DNA of 64,000 nucleotides from Flavobacteriaceae bacterium. GTDB taxonomy: Bacteria; Bacteroidota; Bacteroidia; Flavobacteriales; Flavobacteriaceae. The stretch spans positions 51,019-115,018 of the forward strand of contig JABHSQ010000025.1 of NCBI GenBank assembly GCA_018669795.1. The letters run 5' to 3'. The translations under genes and the position numbers were made by a program. Shown piece by piece: positions 1-8,319 of this stretch. A model generated the notes under the pieces. That model saw nothing but the letters and a program-made list of their open reading frames with translations. It was not told the origin of the DNA and searched no databases. The stretch's first letter is position 1; each line of letters starts with the position of its first letter.

Positions 1-537
1 CCTGAGGAAAGAGCTCATAAAGGAGTGTTTTTATCATTTCAATATCCTGTTGAAATTCCTGGGGTATCCGTTACCAATTTTATTAAAACGGCTATCAACG
101 AAAACAGAAAAGCTAAAGGTTTAAAAGACATGCCTGCCTCGGAAATGTTGAAACTAATTAAATCGAAAGCAGATTTATTAGAAATTGACAGAAAATTTTT
201 GTCGCGTTCTTTAAACGAAGGGTTTTCAGGAGGAGAGAAAAAACGTAATGAAATTTTTCAAATGGCAATGCTGGATCCAAAATTAGCAATTCTTGATGAA
301 ACAGATTCTGGACTAGATATTGATGCTTTAAAAATTGTTGCGAACGGAGTTAATAAATTAAAAAGCAAAGACAATGCGGTTATTATCATCACACATTATC
401 AACGTTTGTTAGATTATATTATTCCTGATTTTGTTCACGTTCTAATCGATGGAAAGATTGTTAAGTCTGGAACAAAAGAATTAGCCTACGAGCTAGAAGA
501 AAAAGGATACGATTGGATTAAAGAAGAATTAGTTTAG
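1..537 (+). CDS. sufC: SufC, Fe-S assembly ATPase (5' truncated by window)
   Basis: ABC-type ATPase of the cytosolic SufBCD scaffold, which powers Fe-S cluster assembly. The reading frame is open from base 1, so the window cuts off the N-terminus including Walker A (about 70 residues judging from the usual ~250). Visible are the family segment [12 protein letters not shown], the ABC signature [10 protein letters not shown], Walker [15 protein letters not shown] and the H-loop IIITHY. The GTG at base 25 is internal and not a start. sufD begins 4 bases after the stop, so the two are co-transcribed; sufB is expected just upstream, outside the window. Confidence 0.96.
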   Translation, partial: PEERAHKGVFLSFQYPVEIPGVSVTNFIKTAINENRKAKGLKDMPASEMLKLIKSKADLLEIDRKFLSRSLNEGFSGGEKKRNEIFQMAMLDPKLAILDETDSGLDIDALKIVANGVNKLKSKDNAVIIITHYQRLLDYIIPDFVHVLIDGKIVKSGTKELAYELEEKGYDWIKEELV

Positions 538-541
538 AAAT

Positions 542-1855
542 ATGAGCTTAAAAAGTAAATTAGTGTCGTCTTATCTTGCTTTCGATGATCATTTGGATGA
601 TAATTCACCAATCCATGATATTCGAAAAAAAGCAATTGATACTTTTGAAGAAAAAGGATTTCCCACTAAAAAAGAAGAAGATTGGAAATACACTTCATTA
701 AATGCTATTATTAATAAAGACTATAGTATTTCCTCTAAAGGTGATAAGGAAATTAAATATGAAAAAGTTAGAGAATATTTTTTACATGATATCGATTCCT
801 ATAAAGTTGTTTTTATAGACGGTGTTTTCAGTTCTTTTCTATCTGAAACCAGTCATGATGGATTGGATGTTTGTTTACTTTCTTCTGTATTATCAAAAGA
901 AAAATACAAAGCAATCATAGAGGCATATTATAATAAAATAGCTTCAAAAGATAGTATCACTTCTCTTAATACCGCTTTTGCAAAAGAAGGTGCTTATATT
1001 AATATTCCAAATAATAAAGAAGTAGATAAGCCTATTGAAATTATAAATTTTTCAACAGGAAATGAAACTGCTTTAATGATGCAACCTCGTAATTTAATTA
1101 TAGTTGGGGAAAATGCTCATGTACAAATTATAGAAAGACATCAAAGCTTATCCGATAATGCTGTATTTACTAATTCAGTAACAGAGATTTTTGCTGAAAA
1201 ACGTGCGTATCTAGATTTCTATAAAATTCAGAATGACAAAGAAAACGCCTCTTTAATAGACAACACTTTTATCCATCAAGAACAGGATACGAATTGTAAT
1301 GTTCATACATTTTCCTTGGGTGGTAAAATAACACGTAATAATCTTAATTTTTCTCAAAATGGAGAGCATTGTGATTCTACGCTAAAAGGTGTTACTATTT
1401 TAAAAGACAAACAGCATGTAGATCACAATACTTTAGTGAATCATATTTCACCAAATTGTGAGAGTCATCAAGACTACAAAGGTTTATATGCAGACTCTTC
1501 AACAGGTGTCTTTAATGGGAGAGTGATCGTTGAAAAAGAATCTCAAAAAATAAATGCTTTTCAGCAAAACAATAATATATTAATTGATGATAATGCAACT
1601 GTAAATGCAAAACCTCAATTAGAAATATTTGCAGATGATGTTAAATGTTCTCACGGATGCACTATTGGTCAATTTGATGAAGATGCCTTGTTTTATTTGC
1701 GCTCTAGAGGTATTGGCTTAAAAGAAGCGCAAGCATTATTAATGTATGCTTTCGCAAATACGGTGTTAGAAACTGTAAAAATTCCTGAATTAAAAAGACG
1801 CATCAATAATCTTATTGCAGAAAAAATTGGTGTGAATATTGGATTTGATATTTAA
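542..1855 (+). CDS. sufD: SufD, Fe-S scaffold subunit
   Basis: Scaffold partner of SufB in the SufBC2D complex. The 437-residue protein is close to the usual family length (about 420-450). The N-terminal helical part has the typical KKEEDWKYTSL segment, the centre is beta-helix-like, and the C-terminus carries the SufB/SufD hallmark CSHGCTIGQFDEDALFYLRSRG followed by the helical tail. It sits between sufC and sufS with a 4-base gap upstream. No anomaly seen. Basis: motif recognition plus gene order. Confidence 0.95.
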   Translation: MSLKSKLVSSYLAFDDHLDDNSPIHDIRKKAIDTFEEKGFPTKKEEDWKYTSLNAIINKDYSISSKGDKEIKYEKVREYFLHDIDSYKVVFIDGVFSSFLSETSHDGLDVCLLSSVLSKEKYKAIIEAYYNKIASKDSITSLNTAFAKEGAYINIPNNKEVDKPIEIINFSTGNETALMMQPRNLIIVGENAHVQIIERHQSLSDNAVFTNSVTEIFAEKRAYLDFYKIQNDKENASLIDNTFIHQEQDTNCNVHTFSLGGKITRNNLNFSQNGEHCDSTLKGVTILKDKQHVDHNTLVNHISPNCESHQDYKGLYADSSTGVFNGRVIVEKESQKINAFQQNNNILIDDNATVNAKPQLEIFADDVKCSHGCTIGQFDEDALFYLRSRGIGLKEAQALLMYAFANTVLETVKIPELKRRINNLIAEKIGVNIGFDI

Positions 1856-1871
1856 AATTAATCACGAAATA

Positions 1872-3089
1872 ATGGAGTTTGATGTTCAAAAGATAAGACA
1901 AGACTTTCCCATACTTTCAAAAAAAGTTAATGGATATCCCTTAGTCTATTTTGATAATGCTGCTACTTCTCAAAAGCCTCAAATAGTAATTGACAGTATT
2001 GTCGATTATTACAGCAATTACAATGCGAATATACATCGTGGAGTTCATACACTTTCTCAAGTTGCAACTGATGCTTATGAATTATCAAGAAAGAAAATCA
2101 GAAAACACTTTAACGCTTCAAAGGATTGCGAAATAATTTTTACTTCTGGCTGTACCCATGGAATTAATATAGTAGCTTCTGGTTTTTCCTCGCTTTTAAA
2201 AAAAGGAGATGAAATTATTGTTTCTGCTATGGAACATCATTCAAATATTGTTCCATGGCAAATGCTTTGTGAAAAAACCGGAGTACTATTAAAAGTAATT
2301 CCTATGAATGAAGATGGGGAGTTAATTATTTCTGAATATGAAAACTTACTATCCAATAATACAAAATTAGTTTTTGTCAATCATGTTTCTAATTCATTGG
2401 GCACCGTTAATCCGATTAAAGATATTATTGATAAAGCACATCAAAAAGGAGCTGCCGTTTTAATTGATGGTGCGCAAGCAACATCTCATTTAATACCAGA
2501 TTTTCAAGAATTAGGTGTCGATTTTTATGTAACATCTGCACATAAAATGTGTGGTCCAACCGGTGTTGGTATTCTTTACGGTAAGGAAGAATGGTTAAAA
2601 AAACTTCCTCCATACCAAGGTGGTGGTGAAATGATAAAAGAAGTCACTTTCAAAAAAACAACTTATGCAGATTTACCTCATAAATTTGAAGCAGGTACTC
2701 CTAATATTTCAGCTGGTATAAGTTTTGGCGTTGCTATTGATTATTTAAACACTATTGGTTTAAAAAAAATTGCAACCTATGAAAATGAGTTATTGACTTA
2801 TGCAACAGATCAACTTATGAAAATTGAAGGAGTGAAAATCTATGGCACTTCTAAAAACAAGGTAGCGGTTATTTCGTTTAATATAGGTACTATTCATCCT
2901 TATGACATTGGTACTATTATAGACAAATTAGGAATTGCAGTAAGGACAGGCCATCATTGTACACAACCCATTATGGATTTTTATAAAATTCCAGGAACTG
3001 TTAGAGCTTCCTTTGCATTTTATAATACAAAACAGGAGATTGATGTATTTATAGAAGCTATTAAAAAAGCTAAAATGATGTTGTCATAA
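1872..3089 (+). CDS. sufS: SufS, group II cysteine desulfurase
   Basis: PLP-dependent enzyme that removes sulfur from cysteine and passes it as persulfide to SufE for SufBCD. I chose the ATG at 1872 (405 residues, the usual SufS size) over an upstream ATG at 1839 that overlaps sufD and adds 11 atypical residues. The PLP lysine is K225 in TSAHKMCGPTG and the catalytic cysteine is C363 in RTGHHCTQP, both at positions expected from E. coli SufS. The N-terminus VYFDNAATSQKP is typical. Sixteen bases separate it from sufD. Confidence 0.95.
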   Translation: MEFDVQKIRQDFPILSKKVNGYPLVYFDNAATSQKPQIVIDSIVDYYSNYNANIHRGVHTLSQVATDAYELSRKKIRKHFNASKDCEIIFTSGCTHGINIVASGFSSLLKKGDEIIVSAMEHHSNIVPWQMLCEKTGVLLKVIPMNEDGELIISEYENLLSNNTKLVFVNHVSNSLGTVNPIKDIIDKAHQKGAAVLIDGAQATSHLIPDFQELGVDFYVTSAHKMCGPTGVGILYGKEEWLKKLPPYQGGGEMIKEVTFKKTTYADLPHKFEAGTPNISAGISFGVAIDYLNTIGLKKIATYENELLTYATDQLMKIEGVKIYGTSKNKVAVISFNIGTIHPYDIGTIIDKLGIAVRTGHHCTQPIMDFYKIPGTVRASFAFYNTKQEIDVFIEAIKKAKMMLS

Positions 3090-3097
3090 TTAAAAAC

Positions 3098-3127
3098 ATG
3101 AAACGAGCATTTAATCTTTTTTAAAAC
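3098..3127 (+). repeat. Possible decayed copy of the 64-bp leader element
   Basis: The 13 bases atgaaacgagcat at 3098-3110 are identical to the start of the element upstream of the gene at 33051-33365, and the next ~15 bases are loosely similar. The match is short and may be chance. The rest of the 83-bp gap between sufS and the META gene holds nothing I recognise. Confidence 0.25.
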
Positions 3128-3172
3128 TCAAATAAATTTAGGATACATGAAATCCAATAATAAAATAGGGAT

Positions 3173-3601
3173 ATGAAATATACTATTGCTTTATGTATTC
3201 TATTATTTTCATTAATGATCATTTCTTGTAAGGAGACAAAAAAAACGATAAAAGTTTCTTCTAATGAATTTTATTCTGGGAAATATGAAATAAAAAATCT
3301 TAACGGAAATGAATTATCCCGTAATTTACGTTTTACAATTGAAACTTCAGAAAATAAAATTTCAGGAAAAACTAATTGTAATAATTATTTTGGGACCTAT
3401 ACAGTTTCTAATACTAATGAACTTAAAATTGAACCATTAGTGGCTACTGAAATGTATTGTGAAGAAAAGATTATGAAAGCTGAAAGAGAATTATTTAAAG
3501 TATATAATGATTCAAAAACATTTAGTTTTGACGGAAAAATGCTAACATTTTTTAATGAAGAGGGAACTCTTTTAATTCGCGCAAATAAAATAAGCAACTA
3601 A
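3173..3601 (+). CDS. META/HslJ-domain lipoprotein
   Basis: Predicted lipoprotein of 142 residues: a hydrophobic signal ends in the lipobox MIISC (acyl-Cys near residue 19). The mature part is a single META domain of the HslJ type, seen from GKYEIKNLNG, the core TNCNNYFGTY and the ATEMYC segment. HslJ proteins are envelope proteins linked to antibiotic and heat stress, but their biochemical role is unknown. It lies inside the SUF operon, 83 bases after sufS and 5 bases before sufE. An envelope protein in a cytosolic Fe-S operon is unexpected; co-expression under oxidative stress is my inference. Confidence 0.8.
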   Translation: MKYTIALCILLFSLMIISCKETKKTIKVSSNEFYSGKYEIKNLNGNELSRNLRFTIETSENKISGKTNCNNYFGTYTVSNTNELKIEPLVATEMYCEEKIMKAERELFKVYNDSKTFSFDGKMLTFFNEEGTLLIRANKISN

Positions 3602-3606
3602 AAATT

Positions 3607-4035
3607 ATGATGACGATTGAATTAATACAAGATGAGATTATTGATGAATTTTCAATGTTTGATGATTGGATGCAAAAATATGAGTATATGATTGATCTAG
3701 GAAAATCATTACCTTTAATTAGTGAAAATAATAAACTAGAAGATCGTTTAATAACAGGGTGTCAATCAAAAGTTTGGTTAGATGCGGAATTAATTGATGG
3801 TAGAATAAATTATACAGCTGATAGTGATGCTATTATTACCAAGGGAATCATTGCAATTTTATTACGTGTTTTCTCTAATCAAACACCAAATGACATCTTA
3901 AATTCGAATACCAATTTTATTGATAAAATTGGATTAAAGGAACATCTTTCGCCAACGAGAGCTAATGGGTTGGTGTCTATGATCAAACAACTTAAAATTT
4001 ATGCATTAGCCTTTCAGACTCAAATTAATAAATAA
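3607..4035 (+). CDS. sufE: SufE, sulfur acceptor protein
   Basis: Accepts persulfide from SufS and delivers it to SufBCD. The 142-residue length matches the family. The acceptor cysteine is C52 in ITGCQSKVWL, with upstream helix FDDWMQKYEYMIDLGKSLP and the C-terminal SPTRANGLVSMIKQLK segment typical of SufE. The stop overlaps the start of the next gene as TAATG, which indicates translational coupling. Confidence 0.94.
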   Translation: MMTIELIQDEIIDEFSMFDDWMQKYEYMIDLGKSLPLISENNKLEDRLITGCQSKVWLDAELIDGRINYTADSDAIITKGIIAILLRVFSNQTPNDILNSNTNFIDKIGLKEHLSPTRANGLVSMIKQLKIYALAFQTQINK

Positions 4036-4364
4036 TGACTAAAGAAGTGAAATTGAATTCAGAGGAATTAGGTGAGAAAATAGTAAAAGTGATTAAAACT
4101 ATTTTCGATCCAGAAATTCCTGTAGACATCTATGAACTAGGACTTATATATGATGTATTTGTCAATGAAGATTATGGAGTAAAAGTATTAATGACATTAA
4201 CAACTCCCAATTGCCCAGTTGCAGAATCCTTACCTTTAGAAGTAGAAGAGAAAATTAAATCTATCAGTTTTGTTACTGATGCAGAAGTAGAAATTACGTT
4301 TGACCCACCTTGGAGTCAGGACTTAATGAGCGAAGAAGCGAAACTAGAATTGGGAATGTTATAA
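4035..4364 (+). CDS. sufT: SufT-like DUF59/MIP18 Fe-S maturation protein
   Basis: A 109-residue protein consisting of one DUF59 (MIP18) domain. Motifs: IFDPEIPVDIYELGLIYDV, the conserved cysteine in TPNCP, and the DPPWS signature. Family members (SufT, the eukaryotic CIA2) help mature Fe-S proteins. It overlaps sufE by one base and ends directly before the DUF2480 start, so it belongs to the SUF operon. The name sufT rests on the operon context and the single-domain architecture. Confidence 0.88.
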   Translation: MTKEVKLNSEELGEKIVKVIKTIFDPEIPVDIYELGLIYDVFVNEDYGVKVLMTLTTPNCPVAESLPLEVEEKIKSISFVTDAEVEITFDPPWSQDLMSEEAKLELGML

Positions 4365-4880
4365 ATGCAAGAAGAAATAAAAAATAGAGTTACAGAAAGT
4401 AAGTTAATTACTTTTGATCTTGAGGATTTTTATCCAGAAGGGATTAGAATAGAACTTGATATTTCTCAATTTTTATTTGAAGGTATGCTACTTAAAGAAA
4501 AAGATTTTAGAGCCTCCGTAAACAAGCATAATTGGGAGCAATATAAAGATAGTTATGTTGCTCTAACAAATACTAATGATGCGCTAGTTCCAGCCTGGGC
4601 ATTTATGTTATTAACAACACATTTGACTCCGATGACTAAAAGAGTTTCTATTGGTAATTTAGAACAATTAGAGATTTCTAATTTTAATAAAATTATAGAG
4701 GATTTAGATATTTCAAATTATCAAGATAAACTAATTATTATTAAAGGTTGTTCTAACAGGCCAATTCCAGAAAATACATACCTTCAATTAATACAAAAAT
4801 TACAACCTATAGTAAAGAGTCTCATGTATGGAGAAGCATGCTCTTCTGTTCCTCTTTATAAAAGAAAGTCAATAAAGTAA
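4365..4880 (+). CDS. DUF2480 protein of the SUF operon
   Basis: A 171-residue soluble protein of the Bacteroidota-specific DUF2480 family, with no assigned biochemical function. Recognisable are the WAFMLLTTHLTP segment, IIKGCSNRPIPENTYLQL, and the C-terminal EACSSVPLYKRK. The two conserved cysteines (in KGCS and EACS) could bind metal or a cluster; that is inference. It starts at the base after the DUF59 stop, so it is tightly coupled to Fe-S maturation genes. Last gene of the SUF operon in this window. Confidence 0.85.
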   Translation: MQEEIKNRVTESKLITFDLEDFYPEGIRIELDISQFLFEGMLLKEKDFRASVNKHNWEQYKDSYVALTNTNDALVPAWAFMLLTTHLTPMTKRVSIGNLEQLEISNFNKIIEDLDISNYQDKLIIIKGCSNRPIPENTYLQLIQKLQPIVKSLMYGEACSSVPLYKRKSIK

Positions 4881-4987
4881 TATTTCATCTTCATCGCTTG
4901 GGAACATAATTATTTTATTAACAATACTTTATAAACTTTTCGGATGATTCAAATTAAATTCATTTGCCTGTTATAGAAAAAAAAACA

Positions 4988-5018
4988 TTGAAAGAAGTTG
5001 TTTTTTTGTTTATTTTTA
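4988..5018 (+). promoter_or_regulatory. Promoter of the 5048 lipoprotein gene
   Basis: TTG at 4988-4990, a 20-base spacer and TATTTTTA at 5011-5018 fit the Bacteroidota TTG-N(17-23)-TAnnTTTG pattern with one mismatch in the last base. This predicts a start of transcription about 5024, roughly 24 bases before the ATG. Confidence 0.55.
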
Positions 5019-5047
5019 CTAAACTATTAATCAAATAAACACCTAAC

Positions 5048-5836
5048 ATGAAGAGTTTAAAACTACTATTATTATTCATTATAATAACTGTTTTTGGTTG
5101 TCAAGAAATAAAAATTGATGTTCAAACTAAGACAAGTGATAGCAGCTTGTACCAACAAGCTATGGAAATCTCTATGTATCCTACTACAAGTAAGATTTCT
5201 GAGAATTTAATCTCCATTACTCCTGAAAATAAAGATTTAATTAGAAAAAAAATTAATGGAGAAAACTATATTTTGGTTGCTACTTGGGGTCCATGGGCAC
5301 AAAAAACAGGTCCTGTTTCTATGGACACTTTTTTCAAGACCTATAAGGATTCCACTTCTTTTAACTCTGGGGATCCTAATTTAAATCCAATATGGGTAAC
5401 AGCAGCTCCGGAATTATTAAAAAGAATGAAAAAAGAAAATTATGTAGACACCGATTTAAGATTAGCACAATTATTAGGAATGCCACCTAATACAAAAGAT
5501 AGTTATTTTGTCGAATTTTGGGTTAAACCAGGAGATCTTTTTAGACCCTGTCCTGATAACGAAATTACAGATAGCCAATGTGATGTATGTTTATCTGAAA
5601 AAACAGATTCCTCTTATGTTGCTTGGTTTAATAATCTAAGAATTAACAGCTATTATCAATGTGATTTATATGATCAGTATCCTTGGACCCAATTAGGATA
5701 TACCTACGATTGGAATCCAAAAAATAAATCACATATTGGATTAAGTGAATTTATTGTTCGTAAGAATAAAAACATTATTGTCAATGCCGTTTATACTACA
5801 GAGGAATACTTAAACAAAGATATTAACACAAAGTAA
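5048..5836 (+). CDS. Lipoprotein of unknown function
   Basis: A 262-residue predicted lipoprotein with signal peptide and lipobox VFGC (acyl-Cys near residue 18). I do not recognise the mature domain. It is rich in aromatic residues and has a cysteine cluster RPCPDNEITDSQCDVC containing a CxxC, plus one further cysteine in YYQCDLYDQYP; such spacing could form disulfides in the periplasm or bind metal. It has its own promoter and is probably monocistronic, since the DUF3078 gene follows after 84 bases with its own candidate -7 box. Confidence 0.75.
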   Translation: MKSLKLLLLFIIITVFGCQEIKIDVQTKTSDSSLYQQAMEISMYPTTSKISENLISITPENKDLIRKKINGENYILVATWGPWAQKTGPVSMDTFFKTYKDSTSFNSGDPNLNPIWVTAAPELLKRMKKENYVDTDLRLAQLLGMPPNTKDSYFVEFWVKPGDLFRPCPDNEITDSQCDVCLSEKTDSSYVAWFNNLRINSYYQCDLYDQYPWTQLGYTYDWNPKNKSHIGLSEFIVRKNKNIIVNAVYTTEEYLNKDINTK

Positions 5837-5880
5837 ACTGTATAGATTTAATTATTAAACAATTCTCATAACGCAATTTA

Positions 5881-5888
5881 TATTTTTA
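5881..5888 (+). promoter_or_regulatory. Candidate -7 box of the DUF3078 gene
   Basis: TATTTTTA followed by C, the same variant of TAnnTTTG seen upstream of the 5048 gene and of metG (29117-29124). No TTG at the right distance upstream, so support is partial. Confidence 0.35.
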
Positions 5889-5920
5889 CAAATAAATTAT
5901 CGATTTAATCAAAACAAATT

Positions 5921-6874
5921 ATGAAAAAATTACTGCTATACACTTTTTTACTAATATCTTTTATTGGTTTTTCTCAAGACGAAGCCGAAGAAGGAGAAGG
6001 AGGTTGGAACAAATCAGGTAAAATTACTTTATTGATTAATCAATCTGCTTTCTTGAACTGGCAACCTGGAGGAGATAATAGTTTTGCAGGTAATTTAAAC
6101 CTTAATTACGACCTTAATTACCAGAAAGGAGATTGGACTTGGGATAACAAAATTTTAGCTAGCTATGGTTTGACTAATAATAAACAAGCCGATGCCTCTG
6201 CTGCTAGAAGAAAAGATTTAGGTTATAGAAAAACAGATGATCAACTTGTATTAAACTCGACTCTTGGTAAAAAAATAAAGGGTTTTTGGAGTGCTTCATT
6301 TTTTATGAATTTTAATACCCAATTTACTGACGGATATGATTATGAAGATGACTTTATAGATCAAAACCCTACACTTAGTAATGAAGACTTCACTACAGCT
6401 GGATTTTTTAAACCTGCATATTGGAGTTTTGGACTTGGCTTATTATGGAAAAAAAATGACTATCTAAATGTTAACTTTTCACCATTAGCTATTAAATATA
6501 CTTTTATTAATAGTGAAGTATTTACATATAATGATGATGATCCAAACGCTGTTTATTATCAATCAAGTAATGATGTTAAAACTTACGGAGTTGATCCAGG
6601 AGAATCTTACTTATTTGAGTTTGGTTTAAATATAAGAGCATATTATAAATTCGATATTATGAAAAATATAAATATCGAAAATATTTTTATTGTATTTTCT
6701 GACTACTTAGATAAACCTCAAAATGTAGATATTAATTATACAATGAATGTAGTAATGAAAATAAATGATGTTTTTTCTACTAATTTAACTTTCCAAACTA
6801 TTTATAACGACAATTCTTATTCAGGATTTCAAATTAGAGAAGTATTTGGTTTAGGAGTAAATGTAAAATTGTAA
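5921..6874 (+). CDS. DUF3078 outer-membrane beta-barrel protein
   Basis: A 317-residue protein with a Sec signal peptide ending at GFSQ. The mature part alternates short hydrophobic/polar strands typical of an outer-membrane beta-barrel. The N-terminal pattern GKITLLINQSAFLNWQPGG and WTWDNKILASYGL matches DUF3078, a family of unknown function found in Bacteroidota. It converges with hflX, 17 bases away, without an obvious terminator between them. Confidence 0.85.
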   Translation: MKKLLLYTFLLISFIGFSQDEAEEGEGGWNKSGKITLLINQSAFLNWQPGGDNSFAGNLNLNYDLNYQKGDWTWDNKILASYGLTNNKQADASAARRKDLGYRKTDDQLVLNSTLGKKIKGFWSASFFMNFNTQFTDGYDYEDDFIDQNPTLSNEDFTTAGFFKPAYWSFGLGLLWKKNDYLNVNFSPLAIKYTFINSEVFTYNDDDPNAVYYQSSNDVKTYGVDPGESYLFEFGLNIRAYYKFDIMKNINIENIFIVFSDYLDKPQNVDINYTMNVVMKINDVFSTNLTFQTIYNDNSYSGFQIREVFGLGVNVKL

Positions 6875-6891
6875 AACAATAGTTCCATTAT

Positions 6892-8103
6892 CTATTCTTC
6901 TTCTGTATAATCTTCATATAAAAATTGATTGTAAGGGAATCTTTTTATATGTAACTCTTTTACTTTTTCGTAAACTATCCTTTTAAATTCTTCTAAATTT
7001 TCTTTTTTCAAAGCCGAAATAAAAATTGCTTCTCCATTTTCATTATTCATCCAAGTTTGTTTCCATTCTTCAAGACTATAATGAGCTTTCGTTCGTTCAG
7101 TAATTAAATCATCTTCTTCTATTGTTTCGTATTTATACGCATCAATTTTATTAAAAACCATTATACAGGGTTTATCCGATGCATTAATTTCTCCTAATAT
7201 CTTTTCTACGGAAGCAATGTGGTCTTCAAAAGAAGCGTGAGAAATATCAACCACATGTAATAATAAATCAGCTTCTCTTACCTCATCTAGTGTGCTTTTA
7301 AAAGATTCTACCAATTGGGTAGGAAGTTTTCTGATAAAACCAACTGTATCACTTACTAAAAAAGGAAGGTTCTTAATAACAACTTTTCTTACAGTCGTGT
7401 CTAATGTAGCAAAAAGCTTGTTTTCTGCAAATACGTCAGATTTACTAATTACATTCATTAAAGTAGATTTTCCAACATTGGTATAACCAACTAAAGCAAC
7501 ACGAATTAGTGAGCCACGGTTACCTCTTTGAACCAACATTTGTTTATCTACTTTTTGTAATTTCTTTTTTAATAATGATATTCTATCCCTAACAATCCTT
7601 CTATCGGTTTCAATTTCTGTTTCACCCGGCCCACGCATTCCAATTCCTCCTTTTTGTCTTTCAAGGTGAGTCCACATTCCTGTTAAACGAGGTAATAAAT
7701 ATTGGTATTGTGCTAATTCTACTTGAGTTCTTGCATAACTTGTTTGGGCTCGCTGCGCAAATATATCTAATATAAGGTTAGTTCGGTCAAGTATTTTACA
7801 GTCTAGTATTTTCTCTATATTTCGTTGTTGAGCAGGAGATAATTCATCATCAAAAACAACCAATCCAACTTCGTGTTTTTCAATGTATTCTCTAACTTCT
7901 TCTATTTTACCAGATCCTAAAAAAGTTTTAGAATTTGGGCTTCCCATCTTTTGAACAAATCGTTTTAAAACCTCTCCACCTGCAGTATAGGTTAAAAACT
8001 CTAATTCATCCAGATATTCATTAGATTTATCTGCATTTTGTTTTTGAGTAATTAAACCGATGAGTACTGCTTTTTCGTAATCTATAATAGATTTTTCAAT
8101 CAT
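6892..8103 (-). CDS. hflX: GTPase HflX
   Basis: Ribosome-associated GTPase of 403 residues that splits or rescues stalled 70S ribosomes, e.g. under heat stress. The N-terminal HflX domain (FLGSGKIEEV, LSPAQQRNIEKIL) and the glycine-rich linker GGIGMRGPGETEIETDRR are followed by the G domain: G1 GYTNVGKST, G3 DTVGF, G4 NKID. The ATG at 8103 is preceded by a perfect minus-strand -7 box at 8121-8128. Confidence 0.95.
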   Translation of the reverse strand: MIEKSIIDYEKAVLIGLITQKQNADKSNEYLDELEFLTYTAGGEVLKRFVQKMGSPNSKTFLGSGKIEEVREYIEKHEVGLVVFDDELSPAQQRNIEKILDCKILDRTNLILDIFAQRAQTSYARTQVELAQYQYLLPRLTGMWTHLERQKGGIGMRGPGETEIETDRRIVRDRISLLKKKLQKVDKQMLVQRGNRGSLIRVALVGYTNVGKSTLMNVISKSDVFAENKLFATLDTTVRKVVIKNLPFLVSDTVGFIRKLPTQLVESFKSTLDEVREADLLLHVVDISHASFEDHIASVEKILGEINASDKPCIMVFNKIDAYKYETIEEDDLITERTKAHYSLEEWKQTWMNNENGEAIFISALKKENLEEFKRIVYEKVKELHIKRFPYNQFLYEDYTEEE

Positions 8104-8120
8104 AGTGTTTATTTATACTG

Positions 8121-8128
8121 CAAAGGTA
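8121..8128 (-). promoter_or_regulatory. -7 box of hflX
   Basis: TACCTTTG on the minus strand, a perfect TAnnTTTG match, 17 bases before the hflX start. No TTG at the usual spacing upstream. Confidence 0.55.
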
Positions 8129-8319
8129 CAAAACACAAGATCAGACTTTATAATCGTAAGGGGAAAATAATTCTGAGAGTTGAGTGTTTGTTTTAGAATC
8201 TTCATTTTTATTACAATCAAAATAAGCCTACCATAATTATTCCAAATAAATTAAGCGACTTCTGTAATTGTATTATTTTAAGTATATTTAACAAAAAATA
8301 AACTACAATTTCAATTTTC

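Noticed and set aside
1839..1871. Upstream ATG start for sufS
   Set aside because: Would overlap sufD and add residues not found in SufS proteins; the ATG at 1872 gives the family length.
2425..2613. Minus-strand ORF of 62 codons inside sufS
   Set aside because: Lies wholly within a well-supported gene on the other strand and has no family features; the same applies to the other short antisense ORFs in the window.
8152..8230. Minus-strand stretch of about 24 codons (ending SELFSPYDYKV) upstream of hflX
   Set aside because: Looks somewhat coding, but it is short, has no start, and I cannot link it to a family, so I do not call it a gene relic.
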